A stretch of DNA of 64,000 nucleotides, from positions 30,392-94,391 of the forward strand of contig JANRJH010000035.1 in the NCBI GenBank assembly GCA_033764075.1. Reading direction: 5' to 3'. Position numbers and translations under genes: made by a program. The notes below the pieces were generated by a model. It made no database searches and was not told the origin of the DNA. It was given only the letters and a program-made list of their open reading frames with translations. Source of the stretch: M3007 sp033764075. GTDB taxonomy: Bacteria > Bacteroidota > Bacteroidia > Chitinophagales > Saprospiraceae. Below, in pieces: positions 24,871 through 34,553 of the stretch (position 1 is its first letter; every line of letters begins with the position of its first letter).

Positions 24871-25929
24871 ATGGCCAATCAAAAAATTCTTGACATCCTC
24901 GGCGACAAAGCCGGCTACCTGCTGGAACACACCAGCAAGACCATCGATAAGTCCGCACTTTTCAGCCCGTCGCCGAACCACATCGAGGAGGTGTGGTACC
25001 ACAGCGACCGCAACCCGCAGACCTTGCGCAGCCTGCAACAAATACTCGGTCATGGCCGGCTGGCCAATACCGGATACGTCAGCATCCTTCCGGTAGACCA
25101 GGGCATCGAACACAGCGCCGGCGCCTCCTTTGCCCCCAATCCGGCGTTTTTTGACCCGGAAAACATCATCAAACTGGCCATTGAAGGAGGCTGCAACGCG
25201 GTGGCCTCCACATTCGGCGTGCTGAGCATCCTGGCCCGCAAGTACGCACACCGCATTCCCTTTGTGGTCAAAATCAACCACAACGAGTTCCTGTCCTACC
25301 CAAACCGCTATGATCAGGTCATGTTCGGCAACGTGGAAGACGCGTGGAACATGGGGGCCGTAGCCGTCGGCGCAACCATCTACTTCGGATCCGAAGAGAG
25401 CAGCCGCCAGATCCAGGAGGTCAGCGAAGCATTCGAGCGCGCCCACGAACTGGGCATGGCCACCATCCTTTGGTGCTACACCCGCAACAATGCATTCAAG
25501 GTAGACGGCGTGGATTACCACACCAGCGCCGACCTCACCGGACAGGCCAACCACCTGGGCGTCACCATTAAGGCCGACATCATCAAACAAAAGCTGCCCA
25601 CCAACAACGGCGGCTACAACGCCACCAAACACGGAAAAACCCACCCGAAGGTGTACAGCGAGCTGACCTCCGACCACCCCATTGACCTCACCCGCTACCA
25701 GGTGGCCAACTGCTACATGGGGCGTGTGGGCCTCATCAACTCCGGCGGGGAGTCCAAAGGCGCGTCCGACCTTCAGGATGCCGTGGTTACCGCCGTGGTC
25801 AATAAACGCGCCGGTGGCATGGGCCTCATTTCCGGCCGTAAAGCCTTCCAGCGACCCATGGCCGAAGGCGCGGCACTGCTGCACGCCATCCAGGATGTCT
25901 ACCTGGATCAATCGATTACCCTGGCATAA
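24871..25929 (+). CDS. fbaB: Class I fructose-bisphosphate aldolase (DhnA type)
   Basis: This 352-residue glycolytic enzyme splits fructose-1,6-bisphosphate through a Schiff base. Recognisable are ILPVDQGIEHSAGASFAPNP, VVKINHNEF, GAVAVGATIYFGSEESSRQ and the C-terminal phosphate-binding region GGESKGASDLQDAV and GLISGRKAFQRPMAEG. It belongs to the archaeal-type class I aldolases found in many Bacteroidota. It lies 33 bases behind the barrel-protein gene and is followed by a CTCTGTG-word hairpin. It is in the same stretch as pgk and gap but not linked to them. Confidence 0.9.
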   Translation: MANQKILDILGDKAGYLLEHTSKTIDKSALFSPSPNHIEEVWYHSDRNPQTLRSLQQILGHGRLANTGYVSILPVDQGIEHSAGASFAPNPAFFDPENIIKLAIEGGCNAVASTFGVLSILARKYAHRIPFVVKINHNEFLSYPNRYDQVMFGNVEDAWNMGAVAVGATIYFGSEESSRQIQEVSEAFERAHELGMATILWCYTRNNAFKVDGVDYHTSADLTGQANHLGVTIKADIIKQKLPTNNGGYNATKHGKTHPKVYSELTSDHPIDLTRYQVANCYMGRVGLINSGGESKGASDLQDAVVTAVVNKRAGGMGLISGRKAFQRPMAEGAALLHAIQDVYLDQSITLA

Positions 25930-25940
25930 GCCCACTTTGT

Positions 25941-26023
25941 GCCCCTCTGCGAGCCCTCTGTGTCCTCTGCGGTTTGTTTTTTTTAAAGGAACCGCAGAGG
26001 ACACAGCGGGTTCACAGAGGGGC
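25941..26023. repeat. Hairpin built from CTCTGTG/CCTCTGCGG words (copy 1)
   Basis: The arm at 25941-25973 pairs with the arm at 25990-26023; the core CTGTGTCCTCTGCGGTT is nearly perfect. The 16-base loop is T-rich then A-rich, so it could terminate the aldolase transcript. Confidence 0.75.
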
Positions 26024-26075
26024 GCGGATGTAGTGTCTCGGAACTTTTTGGGTGACCACCCTTGTTAACAACCAC

Positions 26076-27926
26076 ATGCAACTGATCGAATCCATTCAAT
26101 CCCAGGTAAGCAAAGCCGTCGAAGCGCTTTACCAATCAACCGTACCTTCCGAATCGGTTTTGGTCAACACCACGCCTCCGGAATTCGCCGGTCAATATTC
26201 GGTGGTGGTATTCCCGTTTGTCAAACTGGCCGGCAAGGCGCCCGACGCCGTGGCCAACGAAATTGGCGCGCACCTGCTTGCACAAGTTTCTGAAATAAAC
26301 GCGTTTAACGTAGTAAAGGGTTTTTTAAACCTGGAAATAGACAGTGCATACTGGCATGCTTTTTTGCAAAAAAACGTCGGGAATGCCCATTACGGCCGCC
26401 AGCCCAACCGCAGGGAAAAGGTAATGGTCGAATACTCCTCGCCCAACACCAACAAGCCCTTGCACCTCGGACACATCCGCAACATCCTCCTGGGCTGGTC
26501 GTGCAGCCAGATATTGGAGGCGGCCGGTTACGACGTGGTCAAGGTGCAGGTCATCAACGACCGCGGAGTGGCCATCTGCAAAAGCATGCTGTCCTGGCTC
26601 AAGTTCGGCAACGGCGCCACCCCGGAATCTGCGGGCATCAAGAGCGACCATTTTGTGGGCGATTACTACGTGCTTTTCGAACAAAAAAGCAAAGCCGAAT
26701 ACGAGGCGTGGCAACAAACAGCCGCTGCACAGGCCATTTTTGCAGAAAAACACAAGTCCGGACAATCAGAAAAGGAGTTTTTCAAGGACTATAAAAACAA
26801 GTGGTTCAATGACCACTCGACCCTCGGCGCCGAGGTGCGCGACATGCTGCTGCGCTGGGAGGCCCACGACCCGGACACCCTGGACCTCTGGCGCAGAATG
26901 AACGGCTGGGTGTACCAGGGCTTCGACCAAACCTATGCCGACCTGGGCGTGACTTTCGACAAGCTCTATTTCGAGAGCGATACCTACCTGCTTGGCAAGG
27001 ACATTGTGGAGGAGGGCCTGGCCAAAGGCGTTTTTTATCGCCAGGACGACGGCTCTGTTTGGGTAGACCTCACCGATGTGGGGCAGGACCAAAAAGTGGT
27101 GCTCCGTGCCGACGGCACCTCCGTGTACATCACCCAGGACCTGGGTACGGCGCGTATGCGCTACGAAGATTTCGGCGCCAAACGCATGGTGTACGTAGTG
27201 GCGGATGAACAAAATTACCACTTCACCGTGTTGTTTGAGGTGCTCAAACGGCTGCAAGAGCCGTACGCCGACGGACTGTACCACCTCGCTTACGGTCTCG
27301 TGGAGCTGCCCACCGGCCGTATGAAAACCCGGGAGGGAACGGTGGTGGACGCCGACGACCTCATCGCCGAGGTAAAACGCATCGCCCGCGAACAAGCCGC
27401 CGAGCGCGGAGAGATTGACGCCTTTACCCCCGAAGAGCAAGAACAGATGCTGCACACCATCGGTATGGGCGCCCTCAAGTTTTTCATACTCAAGGTGCAC
27501 CCCAAACGCAAAATGATCTTCAACCCGGAGGAGTCGGTCGACCTGCAAGGGCAAACAGGGCCCTACATCCAATACTCCTACGTGCGCATCAACGGGCTGA
27601 TGAAGCGGGTGCAGAAAGAAGGCGTTGACCTGACCATATCAACGCAATATTCGGACATTCAACCCCAGGAACATGAGCTGCTCGTGGCCCTGCACGAATT
27701 TCCAACCGTACTACAAAACGCTGCCCGCGAATACGACCCCTCGCTGATCGCCAACTACTGCTACAACCTGGCCAAAAGCTATCACCGCTTCTGGCACGAC
27801 CTCTCGGTGTTCAACGCCCATTCGCCAGAAGCCAAAGCGTTCAGGCTTCAACTCAGCAAAGGGGTGGGGGAGGTGCTGAAAAGCGGCATGGGTCTGTTGG
27901 GCATAGACATGCCGGAGCGGATGTAA
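26076..27926 (+). CDS. argS: Arginyl-tRNA synthetase
   Basis: 616 residues from the chosen ATG; an in-frame GTG at 26052 would add eight. It charges tRNA-Arg. The N-terminal additional domain is followed by the class I HIGH motif in SSPNTNKPLHLGHIRNILLG and by VQVINDRGVAICKSML. The KMSKS-region equivalent is around LPTGRMKTREGTVV. The C-terminal DALR anticodon domain ends LGIDMPERM. A hairpin array precedes it and glnS follows 72 bases downstream, so the two synthetases may be co-transcribed. Confidence 0.96.
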   Translation: MQLIESIQSQVSKAVEALYQSTVPSESVLVNTTPPEFAGQYSVVVFPFVKLAGKAPDAVANEIGAHLLAQVSEINAFNVVKGFLNLEIDSAYWHAFLQKNVGNAHYGRQPNRREKVMVEYSSPNTNKPLHLGHIRNILLGWSCSQILEAAGYDVVKVQVINDRGVAICKSMLSWLKFGNGATPESAGIKSDHFVGDYYVLFEQKSKAEYEAWQQTAAAQAIFAEKHKSGQSEKEFFKDYKNKWFNDHSTLGAEVRDMLLRWEAHDPDTLDLWRRMNGWVYQGFDQTYADLGVTFDKLYFESDTYLLGKDIVEEGLAKGVFYRQDDGSVWVDLTDVGQDQKVVLRADGTSVYITQDLGTARMRYEDFGAKRMVYVVADEQNYHFTVLFEVLKRLQEPYADGLYHLAYGLVELPTGRMKTREGTVVDADDLIAEVKRIAREQAAERGEIDAFTPEEQEQMLHTIGMGALKFFILKVHPKRKMIFNPEESVDLQGQTGPYIQYSYVRINGLMKRVQKEGVDLTISTQYSDIQPQEHELLVALHEFPTVLQNAAREYDPSLIANYCYNLAKSYHRFWHDLSVFNAHSPEAKAFRLQLSKGVGEVLKSGMGLLGIDMPERM

Positions 27927-27998
27927 AATAGTCTGCGCCGCCTGTTTTTTTAAACAAAATATGGTAAGTTTTCATTTTTCTAACCACAGCATTACAGC

Positions 27999-29654
27999 AT
28001 GAGCAGCGAATCGCTGAATTTTCTCGAAGAGATCATTGAAGAGGACCTGCGCACCGGTCGTCGTACCGAGGTCATGACCCGATTTCCGCCTGAGCCCAAC
28101 GGGTACCTGCACATCGGGCACGCCAAGAGCATTGCCCTGAATTTCGGCCTGGCACAGAAATACAACGGAAAAACCAACCTGCGCTTCGACGATACAAACC
28201 CCGCCAAGGAAGAACAGGAGTATGTAGACAGCATCATCCGCGATGTGCGTTGGCTGGGCTTCGAGCCGGCCGCCATCTTGTACGCTTCCGACTACTTCGA
28301 CCAGTTGTACGACTGGGCAGTCCTGCTCATCCGCAACGGAAAGGCCTATGTCGATTTTTCCTCGCCCGAAGAGATGGCCGTCCAAAAAGGGACACCGACC
28401 GAACCCGGCACGCCCAGTCCGTTCCGGGATTCGTCTGTGGCAGACAACCTCGACCTGTTTGAAAAAATGAAAAACGGGCATTTCGCCGAAGGCGAATGCG
28501 TGTTGCGCGCGAAAATAGACCTGGCGTCGCCCAACATGCACCTGCGCGATCCCATTCTTTACCGCATTAAACACGCGCACCACCACCGTACCGGCGACAA
28601 ATGGCACATCTACCCAATGTACGATTGGGCGCATGGACAAAGCGACAGCATCGAGCACATCACCCACTCCATTTGTACGCTGGAGTTTGCCCCGCACAGG
28701 CCCCTGTACGAATGGTGCATTGCGCAACTGGGCATTTTTCCGTCCAAACAATACGAGTTTGCCCGGTTTAACCTCAGTTACACCGTCATGAGCAAACGCA
28801 AATTGCTGCAACTGGTGAAAGAGGGCCATGTGCGCGGCTGGGACGATCCGCGCATGCCCACCATCTCTGCCCTGCGCCGGCGTGGATTTACCCCGGAGAG
28901 CATCGTCGATTTTGCCACCCGCATCGGCGTGAGCAAGCGGGAAAACATCATCGAATTGTCGCTCCTTGAATTCTGTATCCGGGAAGACCTCAACAAACGC
29001 GCCCTGCGTCGGTTCGCGGTGCTTGACCCGCTTAAGGTGGTCATCACCAACTATCCGGAAGATCAGGTTGAATGGATGGAATCGGAAAACAACCCGGAGG
29101 ATCCGGAAGCCGGCAACCGCACCGTACCGTTCAGTCGCGAACTGTATATCGAACGGGAAGACTTCATGGAAGTGCCGCCACCCAAGTACTTTCGACTGGC
29201 GCCCGGCGGCATGGTTCGACTGAAATCTGCCTTTATCATTCAGTGCGACGGCGTGGAAAAAGACGCAGCAGGGAATATCACAACTCTGGTCTGCTCTTAC
29301 TTCCCCGACAGCCGCAGTGGCTCAGACACGAGCGGTCTCAAGCCCAAGGGGGTTATCCATTGGCTTAGTGCATCCCATGCCCAGGTCGCCGAAGTGCGTC
29401 TTTACGATCGCCTGTTCTCTGTAGAAGACCCCGCGGAAGCGGAAGACTTTCTGCAGGTGATCAATCCGGATTCGTTACAAGTAATTGAAAATGCCTATAT
29501 TGAACCGGAACTCGCCCATGTGGCGGTGGGCGCCCAGTTTCAGTTTACCCGACTGGGCTATTTTTGTGTGGACCCGGATAGCACACCGGAAAAGCCGGTA
29601 TTCAACCGGACGGTGACGTTGAAGGATACCTGGGCTAAGGAAATGAAGAAATAA
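27999..29654 (+). CDS. glnS: Glutaminyl-tRNA synthetase
   Basis: This 551-residue class I synthetase charges tRNA-Gln directly. Motifs are RFPPEPNGYLHIGHAKSI (HIGH), LRFDDTNPAKE, and the KMSKS variant YTVMSKRKLLQLV. The two C-terminal beta-barrel anticodon-binding domains (RLAPGGMVRLKSAF to FNRTVTLKDTW) are complete. The FDDTNP and HIGH-motif contexts favour GlnRS over GluRS. It is preceded by argS and followed by a three-arm word-repeat hairpin. Confidence 0.95.
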   Translation: MSSESLNFLEEIIEEDLRTGRRTEVMTRFPPEPNGYLHIGHAKSIALNFGLAQKYNGKTNLRFDDTNPAKEEQEYVDSIIRDVRWLGFEPAAILYASDYFDQLYDWAVLLIRNGKAYVDFSSPEEMAVQKGTPTEPGTPSPFRDSSVADNLDLFEKMKNGHFAEGECVLRAKIDLASPNMHLRDPILYRIKHAHHHRTGDKWHIYPMYDWAHGQSDSIEHITHSICTLEFAPHRPLYEWCIAQLGIFPSKQYEFARFNLSYTVMSKRKLLQLVKEGHVRGWDDPRMPTISALRRRGFTPESIVDFATRIGVSKRENIIELSLLEFCIREDLNKRALRRFAVLDPLKVVITNYPEDQVEWMESENNPEDPEAGNRTVPFSRELYIEREDFMEVPPPKYFRLAPGGMVRLKSAFIIQCDGVEKDAAGNITTLVCSYFPDSRSGSDTSGLKPKGVIHWLSASHAQVAEVRLYDRLFSVEDPAEAEDFLQVINPDSLQVIENAYIEPELAHVAVGAQFQFTRLGYFCVDPDSTPEKPVFNRTVTLKDTWAKEMKK

Positions 29655-29658
29655 TCTG

Positions 29659-29805
29659 CTGTGTCTCTCTGTGAAGCCTCTGTGTTCTCTGCGGTTTCTT
29701 TCAAATTTTTAAATAAACCACAAAGGACGCAGAGTGCCCGCAGAGGCACACAAAGGCATCCTCTGTGCCCCTCTGTGAAGCCTCTGTGTCCTCTGCGGTT
29801 CCTTT
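29659..29805. repeat. Three-arm hairpin array of CTCTGTG words (copy 2)
   Basis: Arms at about 29659-29700 and 29760-29805 run in the same direction, with an inverted arm between them at about 29715-29757. The middle arm can pair with either flank. The last arm (CCTCTGTGTCCTCTGCGGTT) matches the hairpin at 25.9 kb. It separates convergent glnS and lpxB. Confidence 0.75.
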
Positions 29806-29815
29806 AAAAAAGAAA

Positions 29816-30895
29816 CTATCCCCCAAGAACAATCCCAGCCGCCCGCTCAGAAGCCCCGCCACCACCCAGCAATTCTCGCAGGTGCTGGTAGCCTGTTTGG
29901 AGCCGGGTCGTTTCCGATGGCTGGAGAATTTTTTTGAGTGCGTTTTCCAGGTTATCGGGCGTCAGGTCATGCTGGATTAACTCCTGCACCATGGGTTGAT
30001 CGGCTATAAGGTTCACCAGGGAAATATACGGCACACGGACGATCCGTTTGGCGATGGCAAAAGACAAGGGGTTTCCGGCGTAACACACCACTTGCGGTGT
30101 TCCGATCAACGCCGTTTCTAACGTGGAAGTCCCCGATTTAACCAATGCCGCTCGTGCACGTTGCAATATGGCGTAGGTTTCTCCTTTGCGCAGGGTAATG
30201 TTGGGGTATTGCGACAAAATTTCTCCGTACAGTGCGTCTGGCAGGGTAGGGGAACCGGCAACCGTGAACGTATATTCCGGAAAACGGGCGGCCACGGCGG
30301 CCATCACCGGCAGGATGCGCAGTACCTCCTGTTTACGGCTGCCGGGCAAGAGCGCTATTTCCACAGCACCTTCGCCTTTCCAGCGGAGGCCGGCATCGAT
30401 AACATCCAGTAAGGGATGGCCGACGTAGTGCGCATTTACCCCGTGCCGTGCAAAAAAATCCTTTTCGAACGGCAATATGACGATCATCTCGTCCACGTCG
30501 CGCCGGATATCGTGAACGCGCGACTGATGCCAGGCCCATACCTGCGGCGAGATGTAATAATAAACCCTGATACCCTGGGATTTAGCCCATTTGGCGATGC
30601 GCAGGTTAAACCCCGGATAGTCGATGAGCACCAGGGCATCGGGCTGGAATGCCAGGATGTCTTTTTTGCAAAATGCCAGGTTATGGAAAATGGTGCGCAG
30701 GTTGCGCAACACCTCCATAAAACCCATAAAGGCAAGATCCCGGTAGTGTTTAACCACGGTAGCCCCGGCCCCGGACATGAGATCGCCGCCCCAGGCGCGT
30801 ATTTCGGTGCCGGGTCGTTTTTGGAGGAGTGCCTTTACCAGGTTGCTCCCGTGCAGGTCGCCCGAGGCTTCTCCTGAGATAATGTACAGTTTCAT
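29816..30895 (-). CDS. lpxB: Lipid-A-disaccharide synthase
   Basis: About 359 residues from ATG 30895. This glycosyltransferase joins UDP-2,3-diacylglucosamine and lipid X in lipid A synthesis at the inner membrane. It begins MKLYIISGEASGDLHGSNL, the standard LpxB opening, followed by RAWGGDLM, FMEVLRNL and LIDYPGFNLRIAKWAK, then LLPGSRKQEV and VKSGTSTLETALIGTPQVVCY. Its ATG overlaps the stop codon of the upstream MFS gene by four bases (ATGA), which indicates translational coupling. The longer frame upstream is inside the MFS gene and is rejected. Confidence 0.94.
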   Translation of the reverse strand: MKLYIISGEASGDLHGSNLVKALLQKRPGTEIRAWGGDLMSGAGATVVKHYRDLAFMGFMEVLRNLRTIFHNLAFCKKDILAFQPDALVLIDYPGFNLRIAKWAKSQGIRVYYYISPQVWAWHQSRVHDIRRDVDEMIVILPFEKDFFARHGVNAHYVGHPLLDVIDAGLRWKGEGAVEIALLPGSRKQEVLRILPVMAAVAARFPEYTFTVAGSPTLPDALYGEILSQYPNITLRKGETYAILQRARAALVKSGTSTLETALIGTPQVVCYAGNPLSFAIAKRIVRVPYISLVNLIADQPMVQELIQHDLTPDNLENALKKILQPSETTRLQTGYQHLRELLGGGGASERAAGIVLGG

Positions 30896-32223
30896 GATTC
30901 CAGATGAGGCGTTACATTGGGATGGCGAATCCATTGCAGCCAAATCAGCAGAACAAGGCTGATAGAAAACCAGAGAATCAAGGACAAAATTGCATAGCGC
31001 ATGCTACCTGTAATGTGATCTGTGTACCCCCAAATGATCAGACCACACATCATGGCCACCTTTTCGCTGACGTCAAAAAAACTGAAATAGCCGGCGTTGT
31101 TGCCCGTTTTCGGCATCAGTTTGGCGTAGGTGGAGCGGGACAACGATTGTATGCCGCCCATCACCAGTCCAATGCATACACCGGCAATGTAAAAATGGAA
31201 CGGTGTAACAATGTAATTGGCGCCCAGGCAGATGCCCATCCAGATCACCACCGCTGCGGTAAGGCTCGGCAGGTTGCCCATTTTTTTAGACAGCCAGGCG
31301 AACAGTTGAGCACCGGCAAAACCCACAAACTGCAGCAGGAGTATGGTAATAATCAGTTGGGTGGTGCCGACGCCCACTTCCCGTTCTCCGAAAGACCCGG
31401 CCATGAACAAAACCGTCTGCACGCCCATGATGTAAAAAAAGAAACTGAGCAAAAATATCCGCATGAGCCGCTCGTGCTTTAGCCGGTTCCAGATTTTGCG
31501 CAGTTCCCGGTAGCCGTGAAACAGCTTGCCTTTTTCCATGGCCCTGGCTGCGCTTCGGTTGGGTAGCCGGGCAAAGGTCACATGCGCAAACCCGAACCAC
31601 CACAACCCGGTGAGCAGAAAACCCAGCCGGGGCAAAAAAGTGCCGTCGGTCACACCCAGTTTTTTCTGGTTCATGATCAGGGTCAGGTTGATGAGCAGGA
31701 GAATCGTCGAGCCTGCATAGCCATATGAAAAACCGAGTGCGCTCACCTTGTCCTGCCGATCCTCGGTGGCGATGGCCGGCAGGTATGAATTGTAGAACAC
31801 GATACTTCCGGAGTAGCCCACAGCGGCGATGAGCACGCCGGCCAGCCCGATCAGCACCTGGTCGCGCCCGTCGAACCAGTACAGCATCAGGCATCCAGAC
31901 ACCCCAAGATAACAAAACATACGCATGAAGCCCTTCTGGTTGCCCGAATAGTCGGAAATGGACGACAACAGGGGCGAGACCAGGGCCACGATACCAAATG
32001 CGATGCCCATGGTAATGGAATACAAGGCTGTATTTTGCACGGAAAACCCGAAAAAATCCAACACTCCCGATCCATCCACCCGGGTCACCTTGTTGTAATA
32101 GGCCGGAAAAATGGCGGAAGTCATTACGAGCATGTAGGCGGAATTGGCCCAATCGTACATGGCCCAGGCCCGTATGGTTCGGGGATCGTTTCGGGGAATG
32201 GAGTATGCTGGTGTTTCGCTCAT
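30892..32223 (-). CDS. MFS transporter, UMF1/Atg22-like family
   Basis: About 443 residues with roughly 11-12 hydrophobic segments. The N-terminus has the UMF1 family hallmark RAWAMYDWANSAYMLVMTSAIFPAYY, and later AVGYSGSIVFYNSYLPAIA and GGIQSLSRSTYAKLMPKTGNNAGYFSFFDVSEK. These are very typical of UMF1 exporters (substrates unclear in bacteria). The start ATG at 32223 is supported by TATCTTTA on the minus strand at 32247-32254; the longer frame upstream would begin at or before the promoter. It is coupled to lpxB downstream by an ATGA overlap, so the pair is an operon. Confidence 0.9.
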   Translation of the reverse strand: MSETPAYSIPRNDPRTIRAWAMYDWANSAYMLVMTSAIFPAYYNKVTRVDGSGVLDFFGFSVQNTALYSITMGIAFGIVALVSPLLSSISDYSGNQKGFMRMFCYLGVSGCLMLYWFDGRDQVLIGLAGVLIAAVGYSGSIVFYNSYLPAIATEDRQDKVSALGFSYGYAGSTILLLINLTLIMNQKKLGVTDGTFLPRLGFLLTGLWWFGFAHVTFARLPNRSAARAMEKGKLFHGYRELRKIWNRLKHERLMRIFLLSFFFYIMGVQTVLFMAGSFGEREVGVGTTQLIITILLLQFVGFAGAQLFAWLSKKMGNLPSLTAAVVIWMGICLGANYIVTPFHFYIAGVCIGLVMGGIQSLSRSTYAKLMPKTGNNAGYFSFFDVSEKVAMMCGLIIWGYTDHITGSMRYAILSLILWFSISLVLLIWLQWIRHPNVTPHLES

Positions 32224-32246
32224 GTTATGAAGTACCGAAAGGCGCA

Positions 32247-32254
32247 TAAAGATA
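32247..32254 (-). promoter_or_regulatory. -7-like element TATCTTTA for the UMF1-lpxB operon
   Basis: The minus-strand TATCTTTA lies 23 bases upstream of the chosen UMF1 ATG. Confidence 0.45.
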
Positions 32255-32258
32255 AAAG

Positions 32259-32291
32259 AACCGCCTCATAAGTAGAACTTACGAGGCGGTT
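32259..32291 (-). terminator. Rho-independent terminator after the Omp28-like gene
   Basis: AACCGCCTC pairs with GAGGCGGTT, extended by TAAGT/ACTTA around a 3-base loop. On the minus strand it is followed by CTTTTATC. It ends the upstream gene just before the UMF1 promoter. Confidence 0.75.
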
Positions 32292-32342
32292 TGACATAAT
32301 TTCGTTGAACAGTCGGAATGCGATTAACAGATTCGCATTCGC

Positions 32343-34304
32343 TTAGCGTTGGATCACAAACGGTTTGGTGATCATCTGACCGTTGGCCGATACCGACAGG
32401 AGGTAGGTGCCGTTGGCCAGTCCTGCCGACTGGAAGGGCAGGTAGTGTTCGCCCTGAACGCCGGTGTAATTGCGTTCAACAGCGATGCGACCCATGGCGT
32501 CGATGATGCGCACTTGCACATCGGCGCTTTCCAGGAGGTTGAGCGACAGCGTAGCGTACTCAGCGACCGGGTTGGGGAAGATGCTCGCCTGGATCAGGTT
32601 CGACTGCGGTTCGCTGGACGAAACCGAAGAGAAGGGGATGGGCGTTTGTTCGGCGTTTAACACTTCACCTGTGGTGCTATTGATGAGCACCGTGATGGCG
32701 TGCATGTTGTCAATGTTGTAGTTGGCGTTCACTACAAAGGTAGACGTGTACTCATGGCTGGAGCCGGCCGGGTTGGTGGCCGGAACGCTGCCTGCGATAC
32801 CACTCACACCATTTGCGCCGCCTACAACACCGCGTGCGACGTGCTCGTACACCATTTGCGAGGCAGGAACAGTGGCCGGCAGGTTTTCGTAGCCGCCCAT
32901 GGGGCCTGCAGCGCCGCCGGCATAGGCATTGCGCTGGGCATAGCCGGTGGCCGTGCCCTTAACGCCATCTTCCGTGAAAAACACCGCGATGCGGTAGTTG
33001 CCGTTGGTTTCTTCCACAAAATTGAGCTTGCTGGTTACCGTGGCGGTGCGGGTGGCATCGTCCCAAGCTACGTCCTGACTAACCAGTACGGCCGGTTCTT
33101 CGGCAATGCGGATCGCATAAGCTTCTTCAAACTCAATCGGGTCGGCTTCAAAAGCGCGATCCACAATGCCGCTGGGATAACCGCCGACTGAAGCGCTCAC
33201 CAACGCATCGTATTCAGTAACCACCATCGGGTCGGCGTTGTGTACCGCTACCAGCACAGCCGTTTTCGGGAAAAAAGCGGCCATGTGATCCATCATGATG
33301 GCGCCACGCGGACACCACACGCACCAGGTGCCCGTAGCCTCCTCAAAGAACACTTTGCGGCCTGCTGCCGGACGTACACCCTCGATGGAGGTCGATCGCG
33401 TGTTGTCCGATGGATCGTTGTCGCCTACACCGTTCACGTTGGAGATGGTCACTTCAACCGTATTATCGCCTTCTTTCAGGGTGAGGGGGGCCGTGTTAAT
33501 CTCGAAAGCATACGTGCGGCCGATGGCTATGTTGAGGCCCGTGAAGGCTTGGGTAAACGTATCCTGTCCATCGGTCCAGCTGGCATCAAAAGACGTAATG
33601 GGCTCGAAAGACGGGTTTGCTACCACACCACCTACGCGCATCGTGCTGTCGGCCATGAATGTACTGTAAACACGGCTGGTGGGGATGATTTCAAGGCGAC
33701 GCAAGGTGCGGGCCGTGGTCAGGCTGGCGCGAACGATGTTGTCGCGCTCCACAATGCGCATGTTGTCAAAACAAGCGCCGTACAGCCAACCGCCTGCATC
33801 GTTGTAGCGGAAAGCCACGTAGACGGCAGATTTGCCGACCCAGTTTTTCAGCGACAGGCTGTTCAGCGTCCAGGCGCCGGTACCGGCCAGGTCGGAAACG
33901 GCCGTATAATCGGTGCCGTTTTCAGACACCAGAAACGTCAGTTTCTCTGTTGCACCCTGGTAGGTCAGTCCTGCGTAGTAAAGGTCAAAAAGCAGGTACG
34001 GGTCTACAGCTGTGCTGAGGTCAATAGCCGGCAGTTTCAATAAGTCGTTGCTTTTGTTGCAGTTGCAAGCGTCGTCGTTCGTGCCGATGACATTGCCCGA
34101 GCGGGGTGCGATGGGAAAGAAATCGGACTCCAGTGCCGCGGTGGTACCCACTTTCCAGCCGCCGTCGGTGGCCAGCGTGGATTGAGTCCAGCCGGCCGGC
34201 AAGCTGTTGGAGGCATCAAAATTCTCCGACCACAGCACAACTTGTGCGTTCACCATGGCTGTGGACAAGAACAAAAGAAATAATGTTTGTGTAAACTTAA
34301 TCAT
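32343..34304 (-). CDS. Omp28-like secreted protein with type A T9SS sorting domain
   Basis: 653 residues. A signal peptide (to VNAQ) is followed by a choice-of-anchor-J/MAM-like jelly-roll at about 22-185 (LWSENFDASNSLPAGWTQS ... YGACFDNMRIVE). A linker leads to an Omp28-type thioredoxin-like region beginning FFEEATGTWCVWCPRGA, which carries a CxxC pair. The C-terminal 80 residues (ASIFPNPVAEYATLSLNLLESADVQV ... GTYLLSVSANG) are a type A sorting domain. It is predicted to be secreted by the type IX system. TAAATTTG at 34342-34349 on the minus strand is its likely promoter, and a good terminator follows the gene. The family's function is unknown. Confidence 0.85.
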   Translation of the reverse strand: MIKFTQTLFLLFLSTAMVNAQVVLWSENFDASNSLPAGWTQSTLATDGGWKVGTTAALESDFFPIAPRSGNVIGTNDDACNCNKSNDLLKLPAIDLSTAVDPYLLFDLYYAGLTYQGATEKLTFLVSENGTDYTAVSDLAGTGAWTLNSLSLKNWVGKSAVYVAFRYNDAGGWLYGACFDNMRIVERDNIVRASLTTARTLRRLEIIPTSRVYSTFMADSTMRVGGVVANPSFEPITSFDASWTDGQDTFTQAFTGLNIAIGRTYAFEINTAPLTLKEGDNTVEVTISNVNGVGDNDPSDNTRSTSIEGVRPAAGRKVFFEEATGTWCVWCPRGAIMMDHMAAFFPKTAVLVAVHNADPMVVTEYDALVSASVGGYPSGIVDRAFEADPIEFEEAYAIRIAEEPAVLVSQDVAWDDATRTATVTSKLNFVEETNGNYRIAVFFTEDGVKGTATGYAQRNAYAGGAAGPMGGYENLPATVPASQMVYEHVARGVVGGANGVSGIAGSVPATNPAGSSHEYTSTFVVNANYNIDNMHAITVLINSTTGEVLNAEQTPIPFSSVSSSEPQSNLIQASIFPNPVAEYATLSLNLLESADVQVRIIDAMGRIAVERNYTGVQGEHYLPFQSAGLANGTYLLSVSANGQMITKPFVIQR

Positions 34305-34341
34305 CAGGTTAGATTTTTAGTGTACGGTTTGAAAATTTGCT

Positions 34342-34349
34342 CAAATTTA
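34342..34349 (-). promoter_or_regulatory. -7 element TAAATTTG for the Omp28-like gene
   Basis: The minus-strand TAAATTTG lies 38 bases upstream of the ATG at 34304. Confidence 0.5.
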
Positions 34350-34470
34350 TGGCATTGTTTAATCATATACATTGTTTGTTGCGAAAAAATACGCAATCGG
34401 CAAAAATGAGCATTTTAACGAACGCAGCGGCCAAACGGCTTTCCTGTTTTGGACGGTATGCTCCGGAACT

Positions 34471-34478
34471 TATCTTTG
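34471..34478 (+). promoter_or_regulatory. -7 element TATCTTTG for mutS2
   Basis: TATCTTTG lies inside the longer open frame and 76 bases before ATG 34554, which makes 34554 the first usable start. Confidence 0.55.
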
Positions 34479-34553
34479 CCTCTGTTTGTTTCGTACGTTT
34501 CGATCATTCCCGGTTCCTGGTTAAGGTTGCCTGTGGGATACCCAATTTGGTTT

